From assembly GCA_051295955.1 (NCBI GenBank), contig JBPDWA010000001.1, positions 552,077 to 616,076 of the forward strand: DNA of 64,000 bases. Direction: 5' to 3'. Position 1 is the first letter of the stretch; the number at the start of each line of letters is the position of its first letter. The notes under the pieces were generated by a model. That model was not told the DNA's origin, did not search any database, and saw only the letters and a program-made list of their open reading frames with translations. The stretch comes from Enterococcus faecalis_A. GTDB lineage: Bacteria; Bacillota; Bacilli; Lactobacillales; Enterococcaceae. Shown here piece by piece: positions 1 to 8,298 of the stretch. The translations under genes were made by a program, and so were the position numbers.

Positions 1-44
1 TCATTTGTACGTACGCGTTTGATTGCAGATTCAATATTTGGCAT
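1..44 (-). CDS. rpsT: 30S ribosomal protein S20 (5' end only)
   Basis: Only the first 14 codons lie in the window. Read on the minus strand they give MPNIESAIKRVRTN, the standard N-terminus of Firmicutes S20, a primary 16S rRNA-binding protein. An AGGTG-type ribosome binding site (complement of cacctcc, 51-57) sits 6 bases before the ATG. The rest of the gene continues off the left edge. Confidence 0.9.
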   Translation of the reverse strand, partial: MPNIESAIKRVRTN

Positions 45-107
45 TTCTTTCACCTCCGATAATTTAAGGTCTTACACTGGCTGGCCAGATGTAATTCAAC
101 AGTAATC

Positions 108-136
108 ATTATACCTAATCAAATCTTCCTTTGCAA
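108..136 (-). promoter_or_regulatory. rpsT promoter
   Basis: On the minus strand a TTGCAA -35 box (131-136) is followed after exactly 17 bases by TATAAT (108-113), giving a leader of about 55 bases before rpsT. Confidence 0.7.
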
Positions 137-286
137 TAAAAGTCGACAAGTTTTTTTCCTTAACACACGATTGTCTGGAAAAAAGGAGTTTTGTTAATTT
201 TTTACAATCAAAATTTTAAGAAAACTAGATACATTCATTTTAAAACATGCTATTATAAAATGGAAAAGTGAAATGGTGGTGTCTTT

Positions 287-1300
287 GTGAGTATTGCATT
301 ATTGATAACGATTACATTAGTTATGGGAGTTATTTTTGTTAATGGCTGGACCGATGCACCAAATGCTATCGCAACAGCTGTCTCTACCAGAGTCTTAAAA
401 CCGAATGTCGCTATTTGGCTGGCGGTCATCATGAATTTCCTAGGAGCATTAGTGATGACTTATTTTAATGCGCAAGTAGCAGAAACAATCAGCAACATCG
501 TCCAATTTGACGGCAGTGGCAACGCTGCTCAAGTCGCACTGGCGGCTTCTTTATTTTCAATTGTGGTTTGGGCGGTGGCAGCTTGGTATTTTGGTATTCC
601 CACCAGTGAAAGTCACGCATTGATTGCTGGCTTGACAGGTTCAGCGATGGCCTTAGGTGGGCTTGGAGCTGTAAATGGCTACGAATGGTTAAAAGTCCTG
701 ATCGGTTTAGTTGTTTCAACGGTTATGGGATTTAGTGGCGGATATTTGATTACCAAGTTTGTCACAGTTATCTTTGCTCATGTCGCTCGGCGGTCAGCTA
801 ATAATTTTTTTACGGTTGGTCAAGCATTTGGTGCTGGGGCTAATGCCTTTTTGCATGGTGCTCAAGACGGTCAAAAATTTATGGGTGTTTTTATGTTAGT
901 GTTATTTTACAATCAATTGACTGAAAAAGCAGGCAACGGTTTTGTGATTCCCTTGTGGGTGATGGTACTTTGTTCCGTGACGATGGGCATTGGGACGTCT
1001 GTAGGCGGTATGAGAATCATTAAATCCGTGGGAATGGATATGGTTAAGTTGGAACGTTATCAAGGATTTTCTGCGGATTTAAGCACAGCTATTTGTTTAT
1101 TTATCGCTTCTGCGTTTGGAATTCCAGTTTCTACTACTCATACGAAAACGACGGCGATTATGGGGGTAGGTGCTGCCAAGCGACTTTCAAGTGTTGATTG
1201 GCAAATAGTCAAGGAAATGATGATTGCTTGGATTTTAACTTTCCCAGGTTGTGGTTTGATCGCCTTTTGCATGTCAAAATTATTTATAGCAATTTTTTAG
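287..1300 (+). CDS. pit: PiT-family inorganic phosphate transporter
   Basis: Integral membrane protein of 337 residues that should import phosphate with a cation (PiT family, PHO4 fold). The two inverted-repeat signatures are visible: GWTDAPNAIATA near residue 20 and the matching C-terminal repeat with GIPVSTTHTKTTAIMG near residue 280. The internal GIPTSESHALIAG block is also typical. Start is GTG with a GGTGG-type ribosome binding site. A DUF47 gene follows after 13 bases, the common pit plus PhoU-like pair. The phosphate rather than sulfate assignment is by family only. Confidence 0.88.
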   Translation: MSIALLITITLVMGVIFVNGWTDAPNAIATAVSTRVLKPNVAIWLAVIMNFLGALVMTYFNAQVAETISNIVQFDGSGNAAQVALAASLFSIVVWAVAAWYFGIPTSESHALIAGLTGSAMALGGLGAVNGYEWLKVLIGLVVSTVMGFSGGYLITKFVTVIFAHVARRSANNFFTVGQAFGAGANAFLHGAQDGQKFMGVFMLVLFYNQLTEKAGNGFVIPLWVMVLCSVTMGIGTSVGGMRIIKSVGMDMVKLERYQGFSADLSTAICLFIASAFGIPVSTTHTKTTAIMGVGAAKRLSSVDWQIVKEMMIAWILTFPGCGLIAFCMSKLFIAIF

Positions 1301-1313
1301 AGGAGTGGACAAA

Positions 1314-1937
1314 ATGGCAAGAAAAAAACATTTTGATTATTTTGGTGAACTAAATCGTTTAGCTGCCAATGCATATGAATCAGCAAAAATTTTAGAAATG
1401 ATTATGATGGATTATTCATTGGAAAAATTAGTGGCCGAAAGCGAAAAAATCCACACATTGGAAAAAGATAGTGATGAAATTGGTCGTAACATTGTTAGTG
1501 AATTGTACGTTTCCTTTATTACACCGATTGACCGTGAGGATATTGTGCATATGACTGATTGTTTGGATAATGTGATTGATAACATTAACAGCTTAACGTT
1601 TTCGATGGATCATTTGTTGGTAACAGAAGTGACTGAGGTTTCTAAACAAATGGTGGCGTATGTTGTGGCAGGTACTGCCGGTTTGGTGAGTGCCATGCAA
1701 GAATTTGCAAAATTCAAGAATTCAAAAACGCTGAACTCAATGATCTATGAAGTAAATAACATCGAATCACAAGCAGACCGACTTTACAGTGACTCTGTGA
1801 AAGCATTGTTCACCAGTGAAAAAGATGTGTTAAAGATCATCAAATGGAAAGAGGTCTACGATCAATTGGAAGCGACGATTAATGCCTGTGAAACAGCAGC
1901 AAACTTAATTGTAGGCATTGTAATAAAAAACAGCTAA
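1314..1937 (+). CDS. DUF47 family PiT accessory protein
   Basis: PhoU-like all-helical cytosolic protein of 207 residues, DUF47 family, commonly encoded right after a PiT transporter and thought to modulate it. I use the ATG at 1314, not the in-frame GTG at 1305, because the GTG lies inside the AGGAGTGG ribosome binding site (1301-1308). Acidic and hydrophobic heptads throughout agree with the helical fold. It shares a transcript with the transporter. Confidence 0.85.
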   Translation: MARKKHFDYFGELNRLAANAYESAKILEMIMMDYSLEKLVAESEKIHTLEKDSDEIGRNIVSELYVSFITPIDREDIVHMTDCLDNVIDNINSLTFSMDHLLVTEVTEVSKQMVAYVVAGTAGLVSAMQEFAKFKNSKTLNSMIYEVNNIESQADRLYSDSVKALFTSEKDVLKIIKWKEVYDQLEATINACETAANLIVGIVIKNS

Positions 1938-2060
1938 CAACCGTCAGGCTAGACCGGATCCAAGCAGACAAGGTAGTGTTTGTTGAGGTTGATTGTTGCA
2001 ACTTGACTGCTTAGCTATTTGAGCTGTAGTACTTTTGTTTTGTACATTCTTATAAAGTTT

Positions 2061-2116
2061 GAGCGTGAAACGTCCGTCAGATAAAACTGGCGAATGTCTC
2101 ACGCTCATTTTTTATG
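2061..2116. terminator. Bidirectional terminator between pit operon and uppP
   Basis: GAGCGTGA (2061-2068) pairs with TCACGCTC (2099-2106), with partly paired sequence between and a T run after it on the plus strand. It lies between two convergent transcription units. Confidence 0.6.
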
Positions 2117-2942
2117 AAAAGGCCCAGTAGCCCAGCAAGATGGCTCCTAAAATAATACGATACCAACCAAAGGCGGTAAAGTCGTTCTTTTTCAAGTAAT
2201 TCAGTAAGAATTTGATTGCAATTACTGAAATAAAAAAAGCAACTAGCGAGCCGACTAATAAGACGGTGATTTCAATACCAGAGAAATGATTGCCCTTTAA
2301 GAAGAATTTGCCAATTTTTAATAAACTAGCACCAAACATAGTCGGAATCCCTAAAAAGAACGAAAATTCAGTCGCCACAAAACGTGAAGAGCCGATTAAG
2401 ATGGCTCCTAAAATAGTCGCTCCAGAGCGGGAGGTTCCCGGAATTAATGCCAGTACTTGGAAGAAGCCAACGACTACTGCGGCTTTATAAGTAAAAGCTT
2501 GTAAACTGGTACACTTGGGCGTAACGGTTTGATTACGTCGTTCAATGAAAATAAATGCAATTCCATAAATAATCAACATCAATGCTACGGTAACAAAATT
2601 ATAAAAATGAGCATCCAAATAATCATCGAATTTCAAACCGATAATTGCAGCCGGCAAAACGCCGACAATAACTTTGGACCATAGGACCCAAGTTTCTTTT
2701 TTTTCCACAGGATTTTTTTGGGGAGAAAAAGGGTTTAACTTGTGAAAATATAAGACAACAACTGCTAATATGGCGCCTAATTGAATGACGACGTTAAACA
2801 TTTCCATAAAATCTTTGCTGAGGTCAAGATGAATAAATTCATTGGCCAAAATTAAATGGCCGGTACTGCTAATTGGCAGCCATTCGGTAATTCCTTCAAT
2901 AATTCCTAAAAAAATGGCTTTCCAGAGGTTAGCAAAAAGCAT
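2112..2942 (-). CDS. uppP: Undecaprenyl-diphosphatase UppP (BacA)
   Basis: Removes a phosphate from undecaprenyl pyrophosphate to recycle the lipid carrier of cell wall synthesis; also gives basal bacitracin tolerance. The 276 residues match the family length. Both catalytic blocks are present: EGITEWLPISSTGHL near residue 16, and PGTSRSGATI near residue 168. About eight hydrophobic segments. Single gene with its own promoter (2988-3016). Confidence 0.93.
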   Translation of the reverse strand: MLFANLWKAIFLGIIEGITEWLPISSTGHLILANEFIHLDLSKDFMEMFNVVIQLGAILAVVVLYFHKLNPFSPQKNPVEKKETWVLWSKVIVGVLPAAIIGLKFDDYLDAHFYNFVTVALMLIIYGIAFIFIERRNQTVTPKCTSLQAFTYKAAVVVGFFQVLALIPGTSRSGATILGAILIGSSRFVATEFSFFLGIPTMFGASLLKIGKFFLKGNHFSGIEITVLLVGSLVAFFISVIAIKFLLNYLKKNDFTAFGWYRIILGAILLGYWAFS

Positions 2943-2987
2943 GTCACCAATCCTTTCTAAATAAAAGCTTACGTAAAACCAAGTATA

Positions 2988-3016
2988 AGTATACCTTTTG
3001 CGTCCATAAAAGCCAA
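2988..3016 (-). promoter_or_regulatory. uppP promoter
   Basis: Minus strand TTGGCT (3011-3016) and TATACT (2988-2993) separated by 17 bases, 45 bases before the uppP start. Confidence 0.6.
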
Positions 3017-3063
3017 TTGAATTCCTTTTAAAAAAAATTTTTTTAGAATACGTTGAACAATTC

Positions 3064-3092
3064 TTGTAATTGAAGACGGGATTTTCTATACT
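3064..3092 (+). promoter_or_regulatory. Promoter of the EIIA gene
   Basis: TTGTAA (3064-3069), 17-base spacer, TATACT (3087-3092), followed by an ATAGGAGG ribosome binding site (3108-3114). Confidence 0.65.
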
Positions 3093-3122
3093 AGGAGTAC
3101 TTAGGGATAGGAGGAAACGAAA

Positions 3123-3611
3123 TTGTTTGGATTTTTAAAGAAGAAAACAGAAGAAATTAATCCTACGTTATACGCAGTAGCAACAGGAACAATGGTACCT
3201 ATCAGCGAAGTACAAGATCCAGTCTTTTCACAGAAGATGATGGGCGACGGGTATGCAGTACTGCCGGAAGATGGCAATATTTATGCACCGGTTGCTGGTG
3301 AAGTACTCAATGTTTTTCAAACTAAGCATGCAATTGGCATTAAGATGGCCAACGGCTTGGAAATTTTACTGCATATGGGTCTTGATACGGTGGAGTTGAA
3401 TGGAGCTCCATTTTCAGTCAATGTAAAAGCTGGCGATCAAGTGACAAATGAGTCATTAGTAGCAGTTGCTGATTTGGAGGCTATCAAAGCTGCCGGTAAA
3501 GCAACGGACATGGTTGTGGTTATTACCAATATGGATGCCGTGAAAGCATTTGAAATCACGAAGTCTGGAACAGTAACTGCTGGCGAAGCAGTTGGAACTG
3601 CCCAAGCGTAA
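3123..3611 (+). CDS. PTS glucose-family EIIA component, stand-alone
   Basis: Soluble phosphocarrier of 162 residues of the EIIA-Glc fold: takes phosphate from HPr and passes it to an EIIB domain. The two active-site histidines are in place, His69 in TKHAIG and His84 in LLHMGLDT, the latter being the phosphorylated one by family analogy. Start is TTG, chosen for the strong RBS 8 bases upstream. No EIIB or EIIC is attached. The nearby MurP (5777) is an EIIBC protein lacking EIIA, so this protein is a plausible donor for it, though it may serve several permeases. Single-gene unit closed by a terminator. Confidence 0.88.
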   Translation: MFGFLKKKTEEINPTLYAVATGTMVPISEVQDPVFSQKMMGDGYAVLPEDGNIYAPVAGEVLNVFQTKHAIGIKMANGLEILLHMGLDTVELNGAPFSVNVKAGDQVTNESLVAVADLEAIKAAGKATDMVVVITNMDAVKAFEITKSGTVTAGEAVGTAQA

Positions 3612-3628
3612 TAAAATCTATTCTTTCT

Positions 3629-3659
3629 CACTAATCTTCCCGTAAGATTAGTGTTTTTT
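3629..3659 (+). terminator. Terminator after EIIA gene
   Basis: Perfect 10-base stem CACTAATCTT (3629-3638) with AAGATTAGTG (3644-3653), followed by six T. Confidence 0.88.
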
Positions 3660-3711
3660 GGTCAGAGGTTTAAAAAAGTATTTCAAAAATAAAAAAATAT
3701 TATAAAATATA

Positions 3712-3740
3712 TTGAAATTCTATTTCAAAGCAATTATAAT
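3712..3740 (+). promoter_or_regulatory. mupG operon promoter with overlapping operator palindrome
   Basis: TTGAAA (3712-3717), 17 bases, TATAAT (3735-3740). The palindrome TGAAAT-TCT-ATTTCA (3713-3727) overlaps the -35 and spacer. A further ATTTCA half site lies at 3680-3685. Placement suits a repressor; the RpiR-family gene at the end of this cluster is the obvious candidate, but that is inference. A loose catabolite (cre-like) match TGAAAGCG overlaps the -10 from 3740. Confidence 0.6.
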
Positions 3741-3768
3741 GAAAGCGTATTAGAAAGGAGTTAAAAAT

Positions 3769-4743
3769 ATGTATGGCATTTCCGTTTTTTTAGGAGACGA
3801 ATTAACACCTAAAACGATTCAATATATCAAACAAATGAAAACGCTTGGATTTGACGGAATCTTCACTTCTTTACACATTCCGGAAGATGATTTTACCCTT
3901 TATCGTAAACGCTTAACAGAACTAGGCGCCATTGCCAAAGCAGAAGGCATGAAGGTTATGGTGGATATTTCCGGGGCTGCTTTAAAGCGGGTGGGTTTTT
4001 CTTTTGATGAATTGGACCCGCTGATTGAAATCGGCGTAACTGGTTTACGAATGGACTACGGAATTACGATTGAACAAATGGCGCACGCTTCTCATTTTGT
4101 TGACATCGGGCTAAATGCTAGTACCGTGACTTTAGCAGAAGTAGCAGAGCTGAAAAAATATCAAGCAGACTTCTCTAGATTGGAAGCCTGGCATAATTAT
4201 TATCCTCGACCTGAGACGGGAATCGGCACTGCTTCTTTTAACAAAAAAAATTCCTGGTTAAAAGAGCTGGGACTACAAGTGGTTGCTTTTGTTCCTGGGG
4301 ATGGTCAACAAAGAGGGCCGATTTTTGCCGGTTTGCCTACTTTAGAAAAACATCGCGGTCAAAATCCATTTGCCTGTGCCCTTACCTTAGCAGCTGAAGA
4401 AACTGTAGATGCTGTCTACATTGGGGATCCAGCCATCAGCAAACGGACGATGAATCAATTTGCTCAGTATCAGCAGCAGCAGACTATCGTATTAGAAGTG
4501 GCAGCTAGTGACAGTCGTTACTTGGAACGGATATTGGGTAATCATACGAATCGCTTGGATGCGGCACGAGATGTGATCCGCAGTGAATTTTCTCGCACAA
4601 GTGAGATGTTTAGAAAAGACCAAATTGCAACTATTTTGCCGGAAAATACGGCTCCACGTCCGATAGGCAGTGTGACGATTGATAATGAACGTTATGGTCG
4701 TTATATGGCAGAAATTCAACTAACGTTAAGTGATTTGCCTTAA
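3769..4743 (+). CDS. mupG: 6-phospho-N-acetylmuramidase MupG (DUF871), cut short by an in-frame stop
   Basis: MupG hydrolyses MurNAc-6-phosphate disaccharides during cell wall recycling. The open frame gives 324 residues with the N-terminal TIM-barrel features of DUF871 (GFDGIFTSLHIPEDD near residue 28; HNYYPRPETG near 143) and a C-terminal cyclophilin-like part (NTAPRPIGSVTIDNERYGRY). The TAA at 4741 interrupts it: the same frame continues with matching family sequence to 4851, one base before murQ. The intact protein would be about 360 residues, the family length. First gene of the operon with murQ and murP. Activity of the truncated form is uncertain. Confidence 0.85.
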   Translation: MYGISVFLGDELTPKTIQYIKQMKTLGFDGIFTSLHIPEDDFTLYRKRLTELGAIAKAEGMKVMVDISGAALKRVGFSFDELDPLIEIGVTGLRMDYGITIEQMAHASHFVDIGLNASTVTLAEVAELKKYQADFSRLEAWHNYYPRPETGIGTASFNKKNSWLKELGLQVVAFVPGDGQQRGPIFAGLPTLEKHRGQNPFACALTLAAEETVDAVYIGDPAISKRTMNQFAQYQQQQTIVLEVAASDSRYLERILGNHTNRLDAARDVIRSEFSRTSEMFRKDQIATILPENTAPRPIGSVTIDNERYGRYMAEIQLTLSDLP

Positions 4744-4851
4744 GATGAAAAAGTGAATGTCATTACGCAAGTGGTGCCTCAAGACCAGGCGTTATTGCCA
4801 TTAATTAACGGCGGACAAAAATTTCAATTAGTGATGGAAGGAACGGTATAA
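4744..4851 (+). pseudogene. mupG: Detached C-terminal 35 codons of mupG
   Basis: In the same frame as mupG, directly after its TAA, the sequence reads DEKVNVITQVVPQDQALLPL and on to a TAA at 4849-4851. This is recognisable DUF871 C-terminal sequence. One base change (for instance AAA, GAA or CAA to TAA at 4741) explains the interruption. There is no separate RBS or start for this piece. Confidence 0.8.
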
Positions 4852-5739
4852 ATGAATTTAGAACATTTAACAACAGAACGTAGAAATGAAAATACCATGG
4901 GCTTAGACGAAATGAGCGTTACAGAAGCTTTACAAAAAATGAATCAAGAAGATCAAAAAGTAGCGTTAGCGGTTGAAAAAGAACTTGGTTCTATTGAGCC
5001 CGTTATTAAAGCTATTATTCGCTCTTTCAACCAAGGGGGACGGTTGATTTATATGGGCGCTGGAACAAGTGGCCGTTTGGGCGTGTTAGATGCTGCTGAA
5101 TGTGTTCCTACGTTTGGCGTGGAACCGGAAATGGTTCAAGGCTTAATCGCAGGCGGTGCCCAAGCGATGACGGTAGCAGTTGAAGGTGCTGAAGATTCCA
5201 AAGAATTAGGTCGTCAAGACTTAGTGAATCTGAACCTAACAGACAAAGACGTAGTTGTAGGAATCGCAGCTAGCGGTAGAACGCCTTATGTGATCGGTGC
5301 GCTGGAATACGCTAATTCAGTCGGTGCGGCCACTGCTAGCCTTGCTTGTAACAAACAAGCTGAAATCAGTAAATATGCACAGATGCCAATTGAAGTAGAT
5401 GCCGGGCCGGAGTTTTTAACAGGATCAACTCGCTTGAAATCTGGAACAGCCCAAAAATTAGTTTTGAATATGTTATCAACTATTTCAATGATTGGTATTG
5501 GGAAAGTGTATAATAATTTAATGGTCGATGTCAAACCAACCAATGAAAAATTAATTGAACGTTCAAAACGAATCATTATGGAAGCTACCGGTTGTGAGTA
5601 TGCAGTGGCAGAACAAACCTTTCTAGCTGCTGATCAAAATGTAAAATTAGCAATTGTCATGATTTTAACTGGAACAAATAAAGCCGAAGCTGAAAAAAAA
5701 TTAATAAAGGGTAATCATTTTATCAAAAATACATTATAA
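4852..5739 (+). CDS. murQ: N-acetylmuramic acid 6-phosphate etherase MurQ
   Basis: Cleaves the lactyl ether of MurNAc-6-phosphate to GlcNAc-6-phosphate and lactate, feeding amino sugar metabolism. The 295 residues carry the SIS-domain block MGAGTSGRLGVLDAAE (68-83); Glu83 and Glu114 fall at the two positions known as catalytic in the E. coli enzyme. Its ATG touches the stop of the full mupG frame, so the two were translationally coupled; the premature stop in mupG 108 bases upstream may weaken this. RBS is GGAAGGAACGG. Confidence 0.93.
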   Translation: MNLEHLTTERRNENTMGLDEMSVTEALQKMNQEDQKVALAVEKELGSIEPVIKAIIRSFNQGGRLIYMGAGTSGRLGVLDAAECVPTFGVEPEMVQGLIAGGAQAMTVAVEGAEDSKELGRQDLVNLNLTDKDVVVGIAASGRTPYVIGALEYANSVGAATASLACNKQAEISKYAQMPIEVDAGPEFLTGSTRLKSGTAQKLVLNMLSTISMIGIGKVYNNLMVDVKPTNEKLIERSKRIIMEATGCEYAVAEQTFLAADQNVKLAIVMILTGTNKAEAEKKLIKGNHFIKNTL

Positions 5740-5776
5740 TAGATGAGTATTAACGAAAGTTGAGGGGGATAATAAA

Positions 5777-7231
5777 ATGGCAGAAGAGAGAATCAAACGG
5801 ATTGCTCAAGGTATTTACAAAGAAGTTGGGGGACCTGAAAATGTCGCCAAAGTGATTCACTGTATGACACGAGTACGGATGGATATTCGTGATTATGACA
5901 AAGTTAACCTTGAAGGACTGAAAAAAATTGATGGAGTAATGGGCGTTGTGGAAGACGATACGCTACAAGTTGTAGTCGGACCCGGAACCGTCAATAAAGT
6001 CGCCCAAGAAATGGTTGATGAAGTCGGTGTGAAATTAGGCGATCCATTCCCAGCTGCAGCCTCTGTTTCAGTTGAAGGGGGAAAATCAGGCAAAGATTTA
6101 GTAGAACAAAAGGCAGCACAGGTGAAAGCAGAGCAAAAAGCAAAACATAACAATTCATCACCCTTTAAAAAAGTGTTAAAAGCAATTTCTAGCATCTTTG
6201 TTCCAATGATTCCAGCTTTTGTTGGAGCCGGTATTATTGGCGGGATTGCAGCGGTTATGTCCAACCTAGTAGTAGCAGGAGATATTTCTGCTTCATGGCA
6301 GCAATATATTGATGTGTTAAATATCATCAAAAATGGGATCTTTTCTTATCTAGCTATTTACACTGGGATTAACAGTGCTAGCGTATTTGGTGCAACACCA
6401 GCTCTTGGTGGTGTCATTGGTGCGGTAACTATGTTAACGGGAATGAACCCGGATGCTCCTATTAGTAATTTATTTACGCATGGCAATTTAGCTGCTGGAC
6501 AAGGCGGCATCATTGGTGTAATCTTTGCAGTTTGGTTGCTATCTTTAGTGGAAAAACAATTGCACAAATATATTCCAGAATCAATTGACATCATCGTAAC
6601 TCCAACGATTACCTTGTTAGTTATTGGCTTATTGACCATTTTCTTAATCATGCCGATTGCTGGTGCAATATCAAATGGCTTAGTTGGAATTATTAATTTT
6701 GTATTAGAAAAAGGTGGTATGTTTGCCGGGTTTACTTTAGGCTTAACTTTCTTACCAATGGTTATGTTTGGTTTGCATCAAATTTTAACACCAATTCATA
6801 TTGAAATGATTAATCAAACCGGCAGCACGCTTTTATTGCCAATCTTAGCGATGGCCGGTGCTGGACAAGTCGGTGCTGCATTAGCCTTATGGATTCGTTG
6901 CAAAAAAGACAAACAGTTAGTTGAAATGATCAAGGGGGCTTTGCCGGTAGGGATATTAGGAATTGGCGAACCGCTAATTTATGGAGTAACGTTGCCGTTA
7001 GGTCGTCCTTTTGTAACTGCGTGTATCGGTGGTGGTATTGGTGGTGCGGTCATTGGTGCTTTTGGTAACATTGGCGCGATTGCTATTGGTCCAAGTGGTA
7101 TTGCGTTAATTCCATTAATCGCCAACAATCAATGGCTTGGTTATGTGATCGGTTTATTGGCTGCTTATGCAGGTGGCTTTGTGGCTACTTTATTCTTTGG
7201 TATCCCTAAAGAATTACAAGAAACTAAATAA
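5777..7231 (+). CDS. murP: PTS N-acetylmuramic acid transporter EIIBC, MurP-like
   Basis: Imports and phosphorylates MurNAc (or MurNAc-GlcNAc) to the 6-phosphate used by MurQ and MupG. Residues 1-80 form an EIIB domain with the phospho-acceptor Cys29 in IHCMTRVRMD; a charged linker runs to about 125; residues 130-475 are the EIIC membrane domain with about ten hydrophobic segments and the GEPLIYGVTLPL block. No EIIA is fused. Substrate is assigned from its murQ/mupG neighbours. Strong GAGGGGGA RBS; terminator at 7247. Confidence 0.88.
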   Translation: MAEERIKRIAQGIYKEVGGPENVAKVIHCMTRVRMDIRDYDKVNLEGLKKIDGVMGVVEDDTLQVVVGPGTVNKVAQEMVDEVGVKLGDPFPAAASVSVEGGKSGKDLVEQKAAQVKAEQKAKHNNSSPFKKVLKAISSIFVPMIPAFVGAGIIGGIAAVMSNLVVAGDISASWQQYIDVLNIIKNGIFSYLAIYTGINSASVFGATPALGGVIGAVTMLTGMNPDAPISNLFTHGNLAAGQGGIIGVIFAVWLLSLVEKQLHKYIPESIDIIVTPTITLLVIGLLTIFLIMPIAGAISNGLVGIINFVLEKGGMFAGFTLGLTFLPMVMFGLHQILTPIHIEMINQTGSTLLLPILAMAGAGQVGAALALWIRCKKDKQLVEMIKGALPVGILGIGEPLIYGVTLPLGRPFVTACIGGGIGGAVIGAFGNIGAIAIGPSGIALIPLIANNQWLGYVIGLLAAYAGGFVATLFFGIPKELQETK

Positions 7232-7246
7232 ACACTAAAAGAAAAG

Positions 7247-7274
7247 TGGAGAGCTTGGCTTCTCCATTTTTCTT
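7247..7274 (+). terminator. Terminator after murP
   Basis: TGGAGAGC (7247-7254) pairs with GCTTCTCCA (7258-7266, one bulged T), then a T-rich run. Confidence 0.7.
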
Positions 7275-7333
7275 TGTTACAATTTAAAGAGATAAAAATA
7301 ATTATAAAACAGTTATATAAAGGGAGATAGCTT

Positions 7334-8182
7334 ATGCGGCAAAACATCATATTATCGATTCAGGATTATAAAGAGCGCTTACCGCTATCAGAGAAAAAAA
7401 TTGCGGAATACATTCTAGAACATACAGCGGAAGTACTTTCATTAAATGCTCAAGAATTGGCTAAAAAAGCCGGCTCCAGTCCAGCAGCTATCATTCGATT
7501 TTGCCATTCAATACATGTGAATGGTTTTACGGAATTAAAGCTCCTTTTGTCTGCTAATTTAGGGCAAATGACAGAAGAAATGTACACCGAAGTAGAGAAA
7601 AATGAATCGACAGAAGACATTAAAAAGAAATTACAGGCACGTGTAGTTCATGTAATCGAACGTACGAATCAATCTTTAAAAGAAACTGCCATTGAAGAAG
7701 CAGTCACTTTGATTGAATCAGCAGAAATTATCTATGTCTATGGTTTGGGCGCTTCCTCTTTAGTTGCACAAGATATTTTCCAAAAATTTACTCGCTTAGG
7801 TAGAAATGTTTTCACGTCTCTTGATCATCACCTATTCGCTTCGGCTTTAGGAACTTCTGAAAAGACCGGTGTATTAATTGCCGTATCCAATTCAGGAGGC
7901 ACTTTGGAAACCAACCGTTTGGCCAAAATGGCTAAAGCTAAAAAGATACCGGTAATTGGCATTACCACAAACAAAGAGTCACTATTAGCGGCTACAATCG
8001 ATGTGTTGTTATTGACGACAGGTCAAGAAGATGTTCCATTGCGCAGTGCAGCCACAGTATCTTTAACCGCTCAGTTGTATGCAGTTGATGTTTTGTTTTT
8101 TGCTTATGCAGCAAAAAATTATAATAGTACCTTAGAAAAAATTCAAACTTCTAGAGAAAATGTTAACCTACTTAAAGAATAA
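7334..8182 (+). CDS. RpiR-family regulator, probable MurR of the MurNAc operon
   Basis: Transcription factor of 282 residues. The N-terminal helix-turn-helix (about 1-75, with ELAKKAGSSPAAIIRFCHSI) binds DNA. The C-terminal SIS domain (about 110-260, with YGLGASSLVAQDIF and AVSNSGGTLETNRLAK) binds phosphosugars. In E. coli the equivalent MurR answers to MurNAc-6-phosphate; the neighbours suggest the same here. Whether it represses or activates cannot be read from sequence, but the palindrome over the mupG promoter fits repression. Own RBS, flanked by terminators. Confidence 0.85.
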   Translation: MRQNIILSIQDYKERLPLSEKKIAEYILEHTAEVLSLNAQELAKKAGSSPAAIIRFCHSIHVNGFTELKLLLSANLGQMTEEMYTEVEKNESTEDIKKKLQARVVHVIERTNQSLKETAIEEAVTLIESAEIIYVYGLGASSLVAQDIFQKFTRLGRNVFTSLDHHLFASALGTSEKTGVLIAVSNSGGTLETNRLAKMAKAKKIPVIGITTNKESLLAATIDVLLLTTGQEDVPLRSAATVSLTAQLYAVDVLFFAYAAKNYNSTLEKIQTSRENVNLLKE

Positions 8183-8220
8183 ACGTATGATTGAAACCCG
8201 TAGTTCCTTTTAAATAAAAA

Positions 8221-8270
8221 AGAGCACAGCCAAAAGTCCGGCATCAAACTTTTGACTGTGCTCTTTTTTT
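8221..8270. terminator. Bidirectional terminator between RpiR gene and phosphatase gene
   Basis: Long stem AGAGCACAGCCAAAAGT (8221-8237) with ACTTTTGACTGTGCTCT (8248-8264), one mismatch, A-rich before and T7 after. Serves convergent genes. Confidence 0.88.
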
Positions 8271-8298
8271 AATGAATGCTAGTAGTGTTGATGAGGTG

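Noticed and set aside
2290..2490. A 66-codon plus-strand frame inside uppP
   Set aside because: Antisense shadow of a clearly identified gene.
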